The translations under genes were made by a program, and so were the position numbers. A stretch of DNA of 5,755 nt, from NCBI GenBank assembly GCA_030537915.1, contig JAUNUZ010000172.1:1-5755 (forward strand). Reading direction: 5' to 3'. The notes under the pieces are model-generated. The model made no database searches, was not told the DNA's origin, and saw only the letters and a list, made by a program, of their open reading frames with translations. Of this stretch, positions 4,977-5,755 are shown in pieces. Position 1 is the stretch's first letter. Each line of letters begins with the position of its first letter. The stretch comes from Micrococcales bacterium (GTDB taxonomy: Bacteria; Actinomycetota; Actinomycetes; Actinomycetales; Dermatophilaceae).

Positions 4977-5755
4977 TCACTGATGGTAGGTCGCGCCTGC
5001 CTGCCGGCGGGTTTCGACCCTGTCGACGCGAAGGCTCCCCGTGCTCGACTCCTTTGAGCGGCCCGTGGGAAGCAGGCGCGGCTTGCGAGCGGCCGCGACA
5101 TCCTCCACCCAGCCGAACGCGAGCACGCATGCGCCGAGAACGACCCAGATGCCAGCGAACGCGAGGGCACCCGAGGTGAGGGAGAACGTGTCGCTGTCCA
5201 TGAGTGGGCCGGTGATCGACCACTCGCCCAGCAGCCACAACGTCAAGGCGATGGCAGCGTTGCCCCACAGATAGATCGTCATGGCGCGCGAGTTGATGGC
5301 GCTGACCAGGGCGTCCAGCCACGGCACTGCCTGCATCCACGAGAAGTCGAGATACAGGCGCAGTAGCACCAGCACGACGCCGAGGCTGTAGAGCATTGTG
5401 GCGACCGGCACGTCGGAGACATTGGCGCCGCTCTGGGGATCGGGGTAGCTGAGAGCCCAGGCGAGTCCGCCGATGGCCAAGGCGGCGCCCATCGGCAGGA
5501 CGAAGGCGAGCGAGAGGCGGCGAAGCAAACCGTCGTGATGGGCGAACCCGAGCGCCCAGCAGGGGGCGTACATGCAGACGTACAGGATGATGTCCCCGGC
5601 CCCGCCCTCGAGGCGTAGGATTCCGGCCGCATTGAGGAGCACGACGGCGACGGGAACCGCACCGGTGCGCAGCGGCCAACGCCGCACGAGCCACAGGAAC
5701 ATCGGAGAGAGCAATACCAGCCAGAGGTAGGTCGAGATGTACCACAGCGGCACGA
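4977..5755 (-). CDS. Acyltransferase-3 family membrane protein (C-terminal part)
   Basis: The frame is open to the right edge, so the start is outside the window; 258 residues are visible. The opening PLWYISTYLWLVLLSP is the conserved PLWY/F motif that sits in mid-protein in integral-membrane O-acyltransferases (OafA/YrhL, acyltransferase-3). These move acetyl or other acyl groups onto cell-surface glycans or secreted metabolites. About seven hydrophobic helices can be drawn (visible residues near 5-22, 29-47, 54-71, 80-101, 116-136, 151-175, 190-214), ending in a basic, hydrophilic tail of about 40 residues. The family's catalytic His-containing N-terminal region is off-window, so activity cannot be judged. 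It precedes chitosanase C by 30 bp on the same strand. The substrate is unknown. The GTG at 5753 is an internal Val codon, not a credible start. Confidence 0.78.
   Translation of the reverse strand, partial: VPLWYISTYLWLVLLSPMFLWLVRRWPLRTGAVPVAVVLLNAAGILRLEGGAGDIILYVCMYAPCWALGFAHHDGLLRRLSLAFVLPMGAALAIGGLAWALSYPDPQSGANVSDVPVATMLYSLGVVLVLLRLYLDFSWMQAVPWLDALVSAINSRAMTIYLWGNAAIALTLWLLGEWSITGPLMDSDTFSLTSGALAFAGIWVVLGACVLAFGWVEDVAAARKPRLLPTGRSKESSTGSLRVDRVETRRQAGATYHQ

Noticed and set aside
4344..5057. Plus-strand open frame of 237 codons across chitosanase C and the acyltransferase 3' end
   Set aside because: It is antisense to two recognisable genes, part of it recurs at 3285-3692 only because the DNA is duplicated, and it has no plausible domain.

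Overview
This window is from a high-GC bacterium, most likely an actinomycete. The evidence is strongly GC-biased third codon positions, GTG and ATG starts, terminator-like hairpins without a T-run, and a chitosanase of the Streptomyces/Nocardioides type. Genus cannot be fixed from this stretch. Two gene groups face each other and meet in a 34-bp gap at 1913-1946 that shows no convincing rho-independent terminator.

Left, plus strand (1-1912): the 3' end of a predicted homoserine-dehydrogenase-like oxidoreductase with a C-terminal SAF domain, followed with a 1-nt TGATG overlap by an L-2-hydroxyglutarate oxidase-like FAD enzyme (LhgO family). The overlap implies translational coupling and a shared pathway, probably hydroxy-acid or unusual-sugar metabolism. 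The exact substrate cannot be read from the sequence.

Right, minus strand (5755-1947, read right to left): the C-terminal, seven-helix half of an acyltransferase-3 (OafA/YrhL-like) membrane protein, then three consecutive GH46 chitosanase genes, called here C (4946-4062), B (3917-3003) and A (2858-1947). C begins with a membrane-anchor-like segment; A and B begin with a classical secretion signal.

The striking feature is how the array was built. Positions 2498-3593 are identical base for base to 3557-4652 (1059-bp period, no mismatch seen). Both boundaries fall at the same homologous place inside the chitosanase reading frame, in a 37-bp stretch common to all three genes. Gene B is therefore an in-frame chimera: A's promoter region, signal peptide and N-terminal catalytic part joined to C's C-terminal half. 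The simplest explanation is a recent unequal crossover between two older paralogues, A and C, producing A-(A/C hybrid)-C. All three enzymes also carry an unusual catalytic loop, longer by about five residues than in the classical Streptomyces enzyme, with Glu where the catalytic Asp is expected. Each mature protein has a lone pair of cysteines, one near its N-terminus and one as its last residue.

Taken together, the right half looks like a secreted or surface-attached chitosan-degrading (or related amino-sugar polymer-degrading) set that is expanding by recombination. No tRNA, rRNA, CRISPR, transposase or IS was seen.
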